From assembly GCA_964410625.1 (NCBI GenBank), contig CAYPHY010000011.1, positions 75,067 to 139,066 of the forward strand: DNA of 64,000 nt, in the 5' to 3' direction. Below the pieces are notes generated by a model. That model was not told the DNA's origin, did not search any database, and worked only from the letters and a program-made list of their open reading frames with translations. Shown one piece after another: positions 7,337-14,471 of this stretch; position 1 is the first letter of the stretch, and each line of letters opens with the position of its first letter. A program made the translations under genes and the position numbers. The stretch comes from CAYPHY01 sp964410625 (GTDB lineage: Bacteria; Chloroflexota; Anaerolineae; Promineifilales; Promineifilaceae).

Positions 7337-8479
7337 ATGATTCGCTCCAACGCCGAACAGCTACAACAACGCAACCGCGAGCTATCCATCCTCAATACCA
7401 TCGCCCGCGCGTTAAACAGTTCCGTTGATCTGAACGAGACGCTGCGCGTTGCTCTCGCCCAGGTAGCCGATCTGCTAGGGCTAAAAACGGGTTGGGTCTG
7501 GCTGCTCCATGAAGAAACTGGCGCGTCTTATCTGGCCGCCTCCCAAAACCTGCCCCCCGCCCTGACCCGCAACCCGGAAAAGATGACCGGCGGCTGCTAC
7601 TGCCTGCGTACCTACCGCGACGGCGACCTCGCCGGAGCCGCTAACGTCAACGTCGTCGAGTGCAGCCGCTTGCAAGGGCTGGTAGATGGCACCGACGGCC
7701 TGCGCTATCACGCCAGCATCCCCCTCTACGCCCACGGCCGCAAGCTAGGCGTGATGAACGTCGCCGGGACAGATTGGCGGCGGCTCTCGGCCGACGACCT
7801 GCGCCTGCTCTATACCATCGGCGACCTGATCTCCATCGCCATCGAACGCGCCCGCCTCTTCAACCGTAGCACGCAAATTGGCGCACTAGAAGAACGTAAC
7901 CGCCTCGCCCGTGAACTCCACGACACGCTGGCGCAAGGGCTAACGGCTATCTCATTGCAACTGGAATCGGCCGATGCGCTGATCGAAGATCACGGCGACC
8001 TGCAACGCGCCCACGACGCACTACACCATGCGCTGGAGCTAACGCGCATGAACCTCGAAGAAGTGCGTCGTTCCGTCCTCGACCTCCGTGCCGCCCCGCT
8101 CGAAGGGCGAACCCTGCCCGAAGCCCTGGCCGACCTGGCCATCCAATGCGGCGTGCCAACCACCTTTATCTTGCATGGCGACGAACGGCCGCTCCCCCTG
8201 CGCGTCGAAAGCGGCATCTACCGCATCGCCCAGGAAGCATTACGCAACATCCAACGCCACGCCCAGGCCACCCACGTCCGCCTCGAACTGACCCTCACCC
8301 CCGACGAACTCCACTTGCTCGTTGAAGATGATGGCATAGGATTTGATATGGCGGCCGTCGAACACGGCCGTTTCGGTCTGGTGGGGATGAGCGAACGGGC
8401 AAAGCTATTGGGCGGCCGATTGCAACTAACCACCGCCCCCCAATCCGGCACGCAGCTTCGGGTGCTCATTCCGATCTAA
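7337..8479 (+). CDS. GAF-domain sensor histidine kinase (NarL-partner type)
   Basis: A 380-residue cytoplasmic kinase without membrane segments. Order: short coiled-coil (1-30), GAF domain (about 30-175), HisKA_3 dimerisation domain with phospho-acceptor motif LEERNRLARELHDTLAQGL (His near residue 195), then HATPase_c with EALRNIQRHA (N box), DDGIGFD (G1) and GLVGMSERA (G2). This layout partners NarL/LuxR-type regulators. The GAF domain contains GGCYCLRTYRDGD and NVVECSRL, three clustered cysteines that could bind a metal, Fe-S centre or sense redox; that is inference. No response regulator gene adjoins it. The ATG lies at the edge of a dispersed repeat and has no clear SD. Confidence 0.87.
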   Translation: MIRSNAEQLQQRNRELSILNTIARALNSSVDLNETLRVALAQVADLLGLKTGWVWLLHEETGASYLAASQNLPPALTRNPEKMTGGCYCLRTYRDGDLAGAANVNVVECSRLQGLVDGTDGLRYHASIPLYAHGRKLGVMNVAGTDWRRLSADDLRLLYTIGDLISIAIERARLFNRSTQIGALEERNRLARELHDTLAQGLTAISLQLESADALIEDHGDLQRAHDALHHALELTRMNLEEVRRSVLDLRAAPLEGRTLPEALADLAIQCGVPTTFILHGDERPLPLRVESGIYRIAQEALRNIQRHAQATHVRLELTLTPDELHLLVEDDGIGFDMAAVEHGRFGLVGMSERAKLLGGRLQLTTAPQSGTQLRVLIPI

Positions 8480-8492
8480 TAGACGCAACTCA

Positions 8493-8501
8493 TGGTATAA
8501 T
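8493..8501 (+). promoter_or_regulatory. Extended -10 promoter of the antitoxin gene
   Basis: TGGTATAAT is an extended -10 (TGn-TATAAT) placed 30 bases before the antitoxin ATG. No good -35 box is seen, as is common with extended -10 promoters. Confidence 0.55.
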
Positions 8502-8531
8502 TGGTCAACCGAATTGTGGAGAATCTCTCGT

Positions 8532-8774
8532 ATGATTGAAATTAGTATCAGCCAAATCAAAGGCAGCCTATCCAAATACATCAACCGCGCTGCCCACACT
8601 CGCGAACGAATCATCATCCTCAGTCGCGGCAAACCGAAAGCAGCCGTAGTCAGCCTGGAAGACTTAGAGCGTTTGGAAGAGCTAGAGGATGCGTTGGCAG
8701 CGGCCGAAGCCCTGGATGCTTATGAAGCAGGTGAAACAGTCCCTTGGGAGCAAGTATATATTCGAGCAGTTTAA
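8532..8774 (+). CDS. Type II antitoxin, Phd/YefM family
   Basis: An 80-residue protein, MIEISISQIKGSLSKYINRA..., with the Phd/YefM DNA-binding fold: N-terminal strand, then RIIILSRGKPKAAVVSLEDLERLEELEDA, the family hallmark. Such proteins repress their own operon and neutralise a RelE- or PIN-type toxin. The ATG at 8532 is chosen because GGAG precedes it; an in-frame ATG at 8514 would add six atypical residues. No toxin follows: the next gene is an HNH protein 44 bases on. The C-terminal tail (GETVPWEQVYIRAV) may be the toxin-binding part. Confidence 0.82.
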   Translation: MIEISISQIKGSLSKYINRAAHTRERIIILSRGKPKAAVVSLEDLERLEELEDALAAAEALDAYEAGETVPWEQVYIRAV

Positions 8775-8818
8775 GGTTCCGCAACGAGAAGAGATTTGGT
8801 TCATAGTTCGATCATAAC

Positions 8819-9775
8819 ATGACTAGTAAACGTACAGAGAAGTTAGCACGGCTCTTTGACAATTACTCAAAGAATTTAAGTTTTTACGCACCTCAATACG
8901 AACACACGTTTGTATGTCCACTTTGCCTAAGACCTTTTGGCAAAAGCGAACTGGACGCTGGTGAGCTTACCATCGAACACATAATACCTGCTGCACTTGG
9001 TGGAAAATTAACCACAATCACATGCAAAGCCTGTAATTCTATGGCTGGTCATAGTCTAGATGCTCATCTTGTACAAAGATTAAAAACTGAAGATATTTTG
9101 GCTGGGAAGGACAATACTGCTCTCAATGTTCGGATCAAAGTAGGTAAGGGAGAGTTTGGTGCAGATGCTTATCTTGATCCTGAGCATAACCCTAATATCC
9201 GACTTGTTGCTAATTCATCAATTTCCGATCCCACTCTATTTAAACTTGCAATTCAAGAATTAGAGTCTAGCCAAGGCCAAGTGCAATTTTCGATGAGCGG
9301 AAACTTCGGATATAGAGAACTGTCAAGCAGAGTTGCTGTATTGCGCTGTGCCTATCTCCTTATGTTTAGAACCTTTGGATATGGCTATATCTTATACGGA
9401 ACTTTGGACAAAGTGCGAGCACAGATATTTGATCCTACTATAGAAACGGATGTACTGAGGGGATTATTTTGGCTTGAAGATGTATCTGCAACAAACGCTG
9501 TTGCAGTCCTAAGAGAGCCAAGTGAGTATCGTTGTTTTCTCGCAATTCTTGATCTGTCAACCAAAGTAAATCGCTATCTGGCAGTTGTATTACCGGGCTT
9601 AGATAAAGAAAGCGAATCTATTTACCAGCACTGGAGTAAAGTAAATACAACACATGAGATTTACCGAAATCTGAGACCTGACTTCATCTTGTATGATCCG
9701 GCATACATATACAATCCAGAACACAGCTACCTTCCAACAAAATTGTGGTCTTGGGTAAACAACTTTCAAAGGTGA
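8819..9775 (+). CDS. HNH endonuclease-domain protein
   Basis: A 318-residue protein with an HNH/His-Me finger at residues about 30-85: CPLC, then LTIEHIIPAALGG (the His-Glu-His core), then CKACNSMAGHSLD, giving four zinc-binding Cys and the catalytic His. The rest (90-318) has no domain I recognise and is mainly beta-rich with many aromatic residues. The codon use and base composition are clearly more AT-rich than in neighbours, which suggests recent transfer. It might be a defence or homing-type nuclease; its partner, if any, is not evident. The start ATG follows the antitoxin gene by 44 bases. Confidence 0.8.
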   Translation: MTSKRTEKLARLFDNYSKNLSFYAPQYEHTFVCPLCLRPFGKSELDAGELTIEHIIPAALGGKLTTITCKACNSMAGHSLDAHLVQRLKTEDILAGKDNTALNVRIKVGKGEFGADAYLDPEHNPNIRLVANSSISDPTLFKLAIQELESSQGQVQFSMSGNFGYRELSSRVAVLRCAYLLMFRTFGYGYILYGTLDKVRAQIFDPTIETDVLRGLFWLEDVSATNAVAVLREPSEYRCFLAILDLSTKVNRYLAVVLPGLDKESESIYQHWSKVNTTHEIYRNLRPDFILYDPAYIYNPEHSYLPTKLWSWVNNFQR

Positions 9776-9790
9776 GTACGCGACTGTAAT

Positions 9791-10051
9791 ATGCCGCAAA
9801 TCAGCCGTTTCTTCGGTGTTGTAATCTATATGTATTTTAGCGATCATCCGCCGCCGCATTTTCACGCGGAGTATGGTGAGTATGAGGCTGTCTACACGAT
9901 TGAGACATTGGAAATTCTACGCGGCCGACTTCCTAGACGTGCCCATAGTATGGTAATCGAGTGGGCTACTCTGTATCGTGATGAACTCAGAGCGAATTGG
10001 GGGAAAGCAGTTGTGCAACGACCGCTAGATGATATAGAGCCACTAGATTAG
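9791..10051 (+). CDS. DUF4160 family protein
   Basis: An 86-residue protein opening MPQISRFFGVVIYMYFSDHPPPHFHAEYGEYEAVYTIE, the signature of DUF4160, then a helical tail (HSMVIEWATLYRDELRANWGKA). DUF4160 proteins are almost always followed by DUF2442 proteins, as here, and the pair has been suspected to be toxin-antitoxin-like; biochemical function is unknown. The conserved His-rich DHPPPHFHAEY could bind a metal. Confidence 0.85.
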   Translation: MPQISRFFGVVIYMYFSDHPPPHFHAEYGEYEAVYTIETLEILRGRLPRRAHSMVIEWATLYRDELRANWGKAVVQRPLDDIEPLD

Positions 10052-10068
10052 AGTAAAGGAGTAGAACA

Positions 10069-10350
10069 ATGATTACATTAGGCCCATTGGTCAGAGTTCA
10101 AAAGGCAATACCACTAGATGGTTTTAAGATGCTCCTTAAATTTGAAGATGGATCACAGAAGGTCATTGACCTCGAACCCTTCCTTCATGGCCCCATCTTT
10201 GAACCAATACGCGACGACCCGGAACTCTTCCGCGCTGTGAAGATCGAAGGCGGCACGATTGCCTGGCCCAATGGCGCAGATATTGATCCTGATGTGCTTT
10301 ACTACGACTTAAAACCGGCGTGGATGGAAGAGCAAGAAGTTGCACAATGA
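10069..10350 (+). CDS. DUF2442 family protein
   Basis: A 93-residue protein with the DUF2442 pattern: an N-terminal beta-rich part (LKFEDGSQKVIDLEPFLHGPIFEPIRD) then IEGGTIAWPNGADIDPDVLYYD. It follows the DUF4160 gene by 17 bases with an SD-like AAAGGAG before the ATG. Members often act as the DNA-binding or antitoxin-like half of the DUF4160/DUF2442 pair; this is an inference from context. Confidence 0.85.
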   Translation: MITLGPLVRVQKAIPLDGFKMLLKFEDGSQKVIDLEPFLHGPIFEPIRDDPELFRAVKIEGGTIAWPNGADIDPDVLYYDLKPAWMEEQEVAQ

Positions 10351-10601
10351 TTGTGGAGCAAAGAACGGCAGCATTACTAGAAAACTTGCCGCCACTGGTT
10401 GCCTGTGTCATCTGGGATATTGTAAATAACAATCTCAGTTTACAAACCATCCAGTTAGCAAACTTAGCAAACGAAGCGGAATGGCAACAGTATGACATTG
10501 TGCGCTGTGTCGCGGCCGCTAATCCCCACCGTCTACCAATCAAAGAGGCTCAAGCGCTAGTAGAAACCATGCTCGAAAAAGCCATATTTCCTATTCGGTA
10601 A
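10347..10601 (+). CDS. Small hypothetical helical protein
   Basis: An 84-residue protein, MIVEQRTAALLENLPPLVACVIWD..., predicted mostly alpha-helical, with no recognised domain. Its ATG overlaps the TGA of the DUF2442 gene (ATGA), so it is translationally coupled to the DUF4160/DUF2442 pair. A longer in-frame start at 10320 is less likely. I cannot assign a function. Confidence 0.6.
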   Translation: MIVEQRTAALLENLPPLVACVIWDIVNNNLSLQTIQLANLANEAEWQQYDIVRCVAAANPHRLPIKEAQALVETMLEKAIFPIR

Positions 10602-10606
10602 TAACC

Positions 10607-11125
10607 ATGACCCACCCACTTATCACACAACTACGCTTCACCCGCAGCGAATTTAGACGGGCGATCAAGGGCGTCAGCGACGACGACGGCCGTCGCCAAT
10701 TCCCGCCCATGAACTGCATAAGTTGGAACGTCGGCCACCTCGCCTGGCAAGAGCAAAGCTACTTCCTCTACTATGGCCAAGGCCAACGGCCGCTCCCCCA
10801 CATCGAAACACAATTCCGCAGCGGTGGGCCGCCCAGCACGCCCGCCCTCAGTGAAATGCTCGCCGCCTGGGAGGAAATCACCGCAGCGGCCGATCCCTGG
10901 CTCGACGCGCTAACCAGCGACATCCTGCAACAACCCTTCATCCGCAAAGACGGCCAACCCGGTCAACGCACCTTCGGCAACCTCCTCCAGCGCGTGATCT
11001 ACCACTACTGGTATCATACCGGCGAAAACATGGCTATCCGCCAACTACTTGGTCACACTCGCCTCCCCCAGTTCGTCGGCAACATAGACGACAAAGCCCC
11101 CTACCAACCCAATCCAAATTTTTGA
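10607..11125 (+). CDS. DinB-like four-helix-bundle protein
   Basis: A 172-residue DinB/YfiT-superfamily protein. The metal-site pattern is visible: a His in WNVGHLAWQEQSYF and the pair in YHYWYHTGENMAIRQLLGH. Such proteins bind a divalent metal and some act as thiol-dependent transferases (bacillithiol or mycothiol users), but the substrate here is unknown. The start lies five bases after the preceding small gene, yet GC content returns to the chromosomal level, so it may belong to the core genome rather than to the accessory island. Confidence 0.72.
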   Translation: MTHPLITQLRFTRSEFRRAIKGVSDDDGRRQFPPMNCISWNVGHLAWQEQSYFLYYGQGQRPLPHIETQFRSGGPPSTPALSEMLAAWEEITAAADPWLDALTSDILQQPFIRKDGQPGQRTFGNLLQRVIYHYWYHTGENMAIRQLLGHTRLPQFVGNIDDKAPYQPNPNF

Positions 11126-11143
11126 CACGAATGACAAGAGAAC

Positions 11144-11219
11144 ATGCAACGAATTAGCGCAAATTATCGCGAAAATGTCCTAAATTCGCGCCAATTCGCG
11201 TTAATTCGTTGCTAAAAAT
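11144..11219. repeat. Dispersed intergenic palindrome, AACGAATGAACGCGAATT family
   Basis: GCAACGAATTAGCGCAAATT opens the element and AATTCGCGTTAATTCGTTGC closes it, with AATTCGCGCC between. It follows the DinB-like gene and could end its transcript. Confidence 0.8.
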
Positions 11220-11246
11220 TTCTTCCCCAAACGCTCACAAAATCAA

Positions 11247-11275
11247 TCGACAACGGCCGCTCCACGCGCTATAAT
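11247..11275 (+). promoter_or_regulatory. Sigma-70-type promoter ahead of a small RNA
   Basis: TCGACA (11247-11252), a 17-base spacer, and a perfect TATAAT (11270-11275). Predicted start near 11282. Confidence 0.8.
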
Positions 11276-11281
11276 ACAAAC

Positions 11282-11370
11282 TAAGATAAACCTTATACAA
11301 GACGACCGCCCATAAACTGTTCTCGCGGTCCGAGCAAAGCCTGATTCTTTCCCTGGATCAGGCTTTTTAA
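11282..11370 (+). ncRNA. Candidate small RNA or attenuated leader upstream of rocD
   Basis: About 90 bases bounded by a strong promoter and an intrinsic terminator. It contains a GACCGC/GCGGTC stem (11304-11309 with 11325-11330) and ends with AAAGCCTGAT (11336-11345) pairing with ATCAGGC and T5 (11357-11368). No leader ORF with ATG or GTG is visible. It could be a free small RNA, or a leader whose terminator gates rocD, which starts 120 bases downstream. I do not recognise a known riboswitch class. Confidence 0.5.
11336..11368 (+). terminator. Intrinsic terminator of the small RNA upstream of rocD
   Basis: A 10-bp stem (AAAGCCTGAT with ATCAGGCTTT) followed by Ts. Confidence 0.8.
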
Positions 11371-11404
11371 ATTTAGGATATTGACCGTACCACGCTGCCA
11401 CGCC

Positions 11405-11462
11405 ACATAAAATCAAACAAAATCCGCGTTATCAGCGTAATATCAGCGTCATCCGCGTAACT
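11405..11462. repeat. Dispersed ATCCGCGT/ATCAGCGT tandem repeat
   Basis: Tandem words AATCCGCGTTATCAGCGTAA and ATCAGCGTCATCCGCGTAA just ahead of rocD. Related blocks lie at 7175-7270, 16270-16521, 19100-19198 and inside the GT39 gene start near 25115-25163. Confidence 0.75.
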
Positions 11463-11488
11463 ATTCACTATTTCCTAGGAGAAAGCAC

Positions 11489-12691
11489 ATGAAAAGCCAA
11501 GACTATATTATGCTCGAAGAAACCTACGCCGCCCGTACCTATAACCCCCTCGATGTGGTCATCGAACGGGGTGAGGGGGTATGGGTCTATGACGTAGACG
11601 GCCGTAAATATCTCGACTGTCTCTCCGCCTATTCGGCCGTCAACCAGGGTCACGTCCACCCGCGCATCCTCGAAGCGGCGATTGAGCAAATGAAGCGCAT
11701 TACGCTCACCTCTCGCGCCTTCCGCAACGACCAGATGGGCAAATTTATGCACGAACTGTGCGAGCTGACCGGCTACGAAATGGCAATCCCCATGAACAGC
11801 GGCGCGGAAGCGGTGGAAACGGCGATCAAGGCCGCCCGCAAATGGGGTTACAACGTCAAGGATATTCCTGACAATCAGGCGGAGATCATCGTCTGTGAAG
11901 GTAACTTCGCCGGCCGCACGACAACACTGATCAGCTTTTCCAGCGAACACCAGTATAAAGAAGACTTCGGCCCACTCACCCCCGGCTTTGTGATGATCCC
12001 CTATGGGGACGCGGCCGCCCTCGAAGCAGCGATCACCCCCAACACGGCCGCCTTCCTCTTTGAACCGATTCAGGGGGAAGGAGGCGTCAACGTCCCGCCT
12101 GATGGTTATCTCAAGGAAGTCGCCGACATTTGCGCCCGCCACAACGTTCTGCTCATTGCCGACGAAATCCAGACCGGCCTCGGCCGTACCGGCAAACTGC
12201 TCGCCTGTGACTACGAAGATGTGCAGCCTGACCTCGTAACCCTCGGCAAAGCGCTCAGCGGTGGCTTCTATCCCGTCTCGGCCGTCGTCGGTCATCGCGA
12301 TGTCCTCGGCCTCTTCCGCCCCGGCGATCACGGCAGCACCTTCGGCGGCAACCCGCTGGCCTCAGCTATCGGCCGCGCCGCTGTACAGGTGCTGGTCGAA
12401 GAAAACCTGATTGAACGTGCCTATGAGATGGGCGCCTACTTCAAAGGTCGCCTGGAGCGCATCGAAAGCGAGCACATCGTCGAGGTACGCGGCAAAGGGT
12501 TGTTGATCGGCGTTGAGTTGAACACGAAGGCACGGCCGTATTGTGAATCCCTCTTTGACGAAGGCATCCTCTGCAAGGAAACCCACGATACTGTCCTTCG
12601 CTTCGCCCCGCCATTGATCATCACCAAAGAAGAGATTGATTGGGCAATGGAGCGCATTGAGCCAGTACTGATGAATGGCACTTCCTTGTAA
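11489..12691 (+). CDS. rocD: Ornithine--oxo-acid aminotransferase
   Basis: A PLP-dependent class III aminotransferase that converts ornithine and 2-oxoglutarate to glutamate semialdehyde and glutamate, linking arginine breakdown to proline. The 400-residue length and the sequence are those of RocD/OAT: TYNPLDVVIERGEGVWVYDVDG, DCLSAYSAVNQGH, MNSGAEAVETAIKAARKWGY, EGNFAGRTTTLISFS, EPIQGEGGV, ADEIQTGLGRTGK and the PLP lysine in TLGKALSGGFYPVSAV. An AGGAGA sequence precedes the ATG. A 14-bp hairpin separates it from avtA downstream, and a candidate RNA leader precedes it. Confidence 0.94.
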   Translation: MKSQDYIMLEETYAARTYNPLDVVIERGEGVWVYDVDGRKYLDCLSAYSAVNQGHVHPRILEAAIEQMKRITLTSRAFRNDQMGKFMHELCELTGYEMAIPMNSGAEAVETAIKAARKWGYNVKDIPDNQAEIIVCEGNFAGRTTTLISFSSEHQYKEDFGPLTPGFVMIPYGDAAALEAAITPNTAAFLFEPIQGEGGVNVPPDGYLKEVADICARHNVLLIADEIQTGLGRTGKLLACDYEDVQPDLVTLGKALSGGFYPVSAVVGHRDVLGLFRPGDHGSTFGGNPLASAIGRAAVQVLVEENLIERAYEMGAYFKGRLERIESEHIVEVRGKGLLIGVELNTKARPYCESLFDEGILCKETHDTVLRFAPPLIITKEEIDWAMERIEPVLMNGTSL

Positions 12692-12707
12692 AGACAACAA
12701 CGGATAT

Positions 12708-12748
12708 AGAAATAAACGGATAATCGGGTAATCCATCCGTTTATTTCT
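12708..12748. terminator. Hairpin between rocD and avtA
   Basis: AGAAATAAACGGAT (12708-12721) and ATCCGTTTATTTCT (12735-12748) pair perfectly over 14 bp. Its A-rich and T-rich arms could terminate transcription in either direction, or partly separate rocD from avtA. Confidence 0.55.
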
Positions 12749-12776
12749 TCATCCGCTGTAGTCCCTAGATACAGAA

Positions 12777-14114
12777 ATGACCATGTTCTCACAATTCGGC
12801 GAAAAATTCACCAATGACAGCGGTATCCTGCGCCTGATGGACGAATTAGGCAAGGCGTTGACTGGGGCAAGCGAAGAGGCAGGGGAGCAGAGGAGCGGAG
12901 GAGCAGAGGAGAGTCTTTCAATATCTCAGTCTCCCAGTCTCCCAGTCTCTCCTATGTTGATGCTCGGCGGCGGCAACCCCAGTCACATCCCGGCCGTGCA
13001 GGCCCGGCTACGGCAGCGGATGGAAGCGATATTAGCGGCCGACAACGCCTTTGAATGTCTCATCGGCAACTATGGCCCACCACAAGGCGATTCCGCTTTC
13101 CGCTCCGCTGTCGCCAACCTCCTCCGCCGCGAATACGGCTGGCCGGTCAGCGAACGCAACATCGCCCTGACCAACGGCAGCCAGACGGCCGCCTTTTATC
13201 TCTTCAACCTGCTCGCCGGAACCTATCCCGATGGCTCCTTCAAAAAGGTCTTGCTCCCGCTGGCCCCTGAATACATTGGCTACGTTGACCAACCTATCGC
13301 CGGGGATATCTTCGTCGCCAATCGGCCGCAGTTTGAACTGCTCGACGACCGGCTCTTTAAGTATCGGGTTGACCTCGACACCTTGCAGGTGACGGATGAG
13401 ATTGGCGCGATTTGCGTCTCGCGGCCGACCAATCCCACCGGCAATGTCCTCACCGATGAGGAAATCGCCGTCCTCCATGGCCTCGCCCGCCAACACAACA
13501 TCCCATTGATCATTGACGGGGCTTACGGCACACCTTTCCCCGGCATCATCTTCACCGAGGCAACGCCCGTCTGGGACGACCACATCATCCTCTGTCTCAG
13601 CCTCTCCAAACTCGGCCTGCCTGGAGTGCGTACCGGCATCGTCATCGCCAATGAGCAGATCGTCAAAGCCGTCGCCGGACTCAACGCCATCCTCAGCCTT
13701 GCCCCCGGCAACTTCGGCCCGACAATGGCACTCGACCTGATGCAAAGCGGCGAGGTCATCCGCCTCAGCCACGAGGTGATCAACCCCCATTACCACCAGA
13801 AGGCCGACCACGCCGTCGCCTGGATGCGCGAGGAGCTAGAGGGAACGCCTGCCCTGATCCACAAACCGGAAGGGACGTTCTTCCTCTGGCTGTGGTTCAA
13901 AGAGCTTCCAATCAGCTGCCACGAGTTCTATGAGCGCCTCAAGCAACGGCGCGTCCTCGTCGTCCCCGGCCACCACTTCTTCCCCGGCCTCCCCGAACCG
14001 TGGCAGCACAAACATGAGTGTATCCGTATGAACTACGCCATGGACACGGCCGTCGTCCGCGAAGGCATCCGCATTATTGGGGAAGAAGCACGGCGGGCGT
14101 ACAGTGGACGGTAG
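12777..14114 (+). CDS. avtA: Valine--pyruvate aminotransferase, with a repeat-derived insertion
   Basis: A PLP aminotransferase of the AvtA branch (alanine/valine with 2-oxoisovalerate). It matches E. coli AvtA along its length: FSQFGEKFTNDSGILRLMDEL at the N terminus, MLGGGNPSHIP, IALTNGSQTAAFYLFNLLAG, PLAPEYIGY, CVSRPTNPTGNV, SLSKLGLPG (PLP lysine), LIHKPEGTFFLWLWFK and VVPGHHFFPGL. Between residues about 29 and 60 it has an extra Glu/Ser/Gln-rich stretch (EEAGEQRSGGAEESL, then SISQSPSLPVSP) that E. coli AvtA lacks. That stretch is encoded by short tandem repeats found elsewhere in the window. The insertion sits between the N-terminal arm and the first substrate-binding loop, so the enzyme may tolerate it. 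Confidence 0.92.
   Translation: MTMFSQFGEKFTNDSGILRLMDELGKALTGASEEAGEQRSGGAEESLSISQSPSLPVSPMLMLGGGNPSHIPAVQARLRQRMEAILAADNAFECLIGNYGPPQGDSAFRSAVANLLRREYGWPVSERNIALTNGSQTAAFYLFNLLAGTYPDGSFKKVLLPLAPEYIGYVDQPIAGDIFVANRPQFELLDDRLFKYRVDLDTLQVTDEIGAICVSRPTNPTGNVLTDEEIAVLHGLARQHNIPLIIDGAYGTPFPGIIFTEATPVWDDHIILCLSLSKLGLPGVRTGIVIANEQIVKAVAGLNAILSLAPGNFGPTMALDLMQSGEVIRLSHEVINPHYHQKADHAVAWMREELEGTPALIHKPEGTFFLWLWFKELPISCHEFYERLKQRRVLVVPGHHFFPGLPEPWQHKHECIRMNYAMDTAVVREGIRIIGEEARRAYSGR
12871..12952. repeat. Short-tandem repeat inserted in frame into avtA
   Basis: Two modules: a GGAGCAGAGGAGC module (about 12880-12912) and a CAGTCTCCCAGTCTCC module (12925-12950). The same two modules lie side by side, in inverted orientation, inside the GT39 gene at 24483-24565. 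Confidence 0.8.
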
Positions 14115-14215
14115 GCGGTTATCCGTAATCGGTGCTCCTTACCACTTACCACCAACTGATTACCGGTTACCGCTTACGGATTACCGCTCACCACTTACTA
14201 AACTTATTCACGTCC
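14115..14215. repeat. Intergenic tandem repeat (GATTACCG / CCACTTACC words)
   Basis: Repeating 8-11-base words such as GGTTATCCGTAATCGG, CCACTTACCACC, GATTACCGGTTACCG and GGATTACCGCTCACCACTTA follow the avtA stop. The direct and inverted copies can fold back. No coding potential. Confidence 0.65.
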
Positions 14216-14239
14216 CATTGATGGAACACACCCCCTCGA

Positions 14240-14410
14240 CTGTGTATAGTACCATTGCCTCTGGGAAAGTGGTGGATAGCCAATAACCCACGGGCAGCCT
14301 CTTGCAAAAGGGGCTGAGAATCTGTTTCTCCTTCACCGTCCGGCTTTGCCATCGGTGAGGGTGGGCAGGAGTATCGAGCAGCAAAAAGGCGCGGAACCCG
14401 CGCCTTTTTG
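14240..14410 (+). ncRNA. Candidate structured RNA of unknown class
   Basis: Non-coding DNA between convergent genes with rich potential structure and an intrinsic terminator at 14383-14409. Seen in order: CTCGA and GTACC/GCC segments (about 14237-14273) that can pair with GGGCAGGAGTATCGAG (14363-14378) as a closing stem; inside it GTGG...CCAC, CAGCC/GGCTG capped by CTTGCAAAAG, GAGAA/TTTCTC, and CACCG/CGGTG with an inner GGC/GCC. A multi-helix junction closed by a terminal stem suggests a free functional RNA (6S-like or riboswitch-like). I could not match it to a known family; no gene follows on this strand. Confidence 0.4.
14383..14409. terminator. Bidirectional intrinsic terminator
   Basis: AAAAAGGCGCGG (14383-14394) pairs with CCGCGCCTTTTT (14398-14409), giving an A-tract/T-tract terminator usable from both sides of this convergent gap (avtA side and the Rieske-fusion gene). 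Confidence 0.85.
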
Positions 14411-14471
14411 TGTATAGGTGTGGTGTATTGGTGCATTGATATAATAACCAATACACCAATACACCAATATA
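14411..14471. repeat. Dispersed GTATTGGTG repeat forming a hairpin
   Basis: GTGTGGTGTATTGGTGCATT is followed by the inverted ACCAATACACCAATACACC. The same words occur in the GT39 reading frame near 23951-23975 and between genes near 42790-42812. Confidence 0.7.

Noticed and set aside
13032..13811. A 259-codon reverse-strand ORF opposite avtA
   Set aside because: Coding-strand avtA is a full-length family match; the antisense frame is a by-product of GC-rich codon use, as are those opposite rocD and the E1 gene.
14215..14410. TPP riboswitch (GGGGCTGAGA) or cobalamin riboswitch (GGGAA...GGTG) in the gap after avtA
   Set aside because: Only fragments of the consensus are present, the remaining conserved boxes are missing, and no gene follows on that strand.
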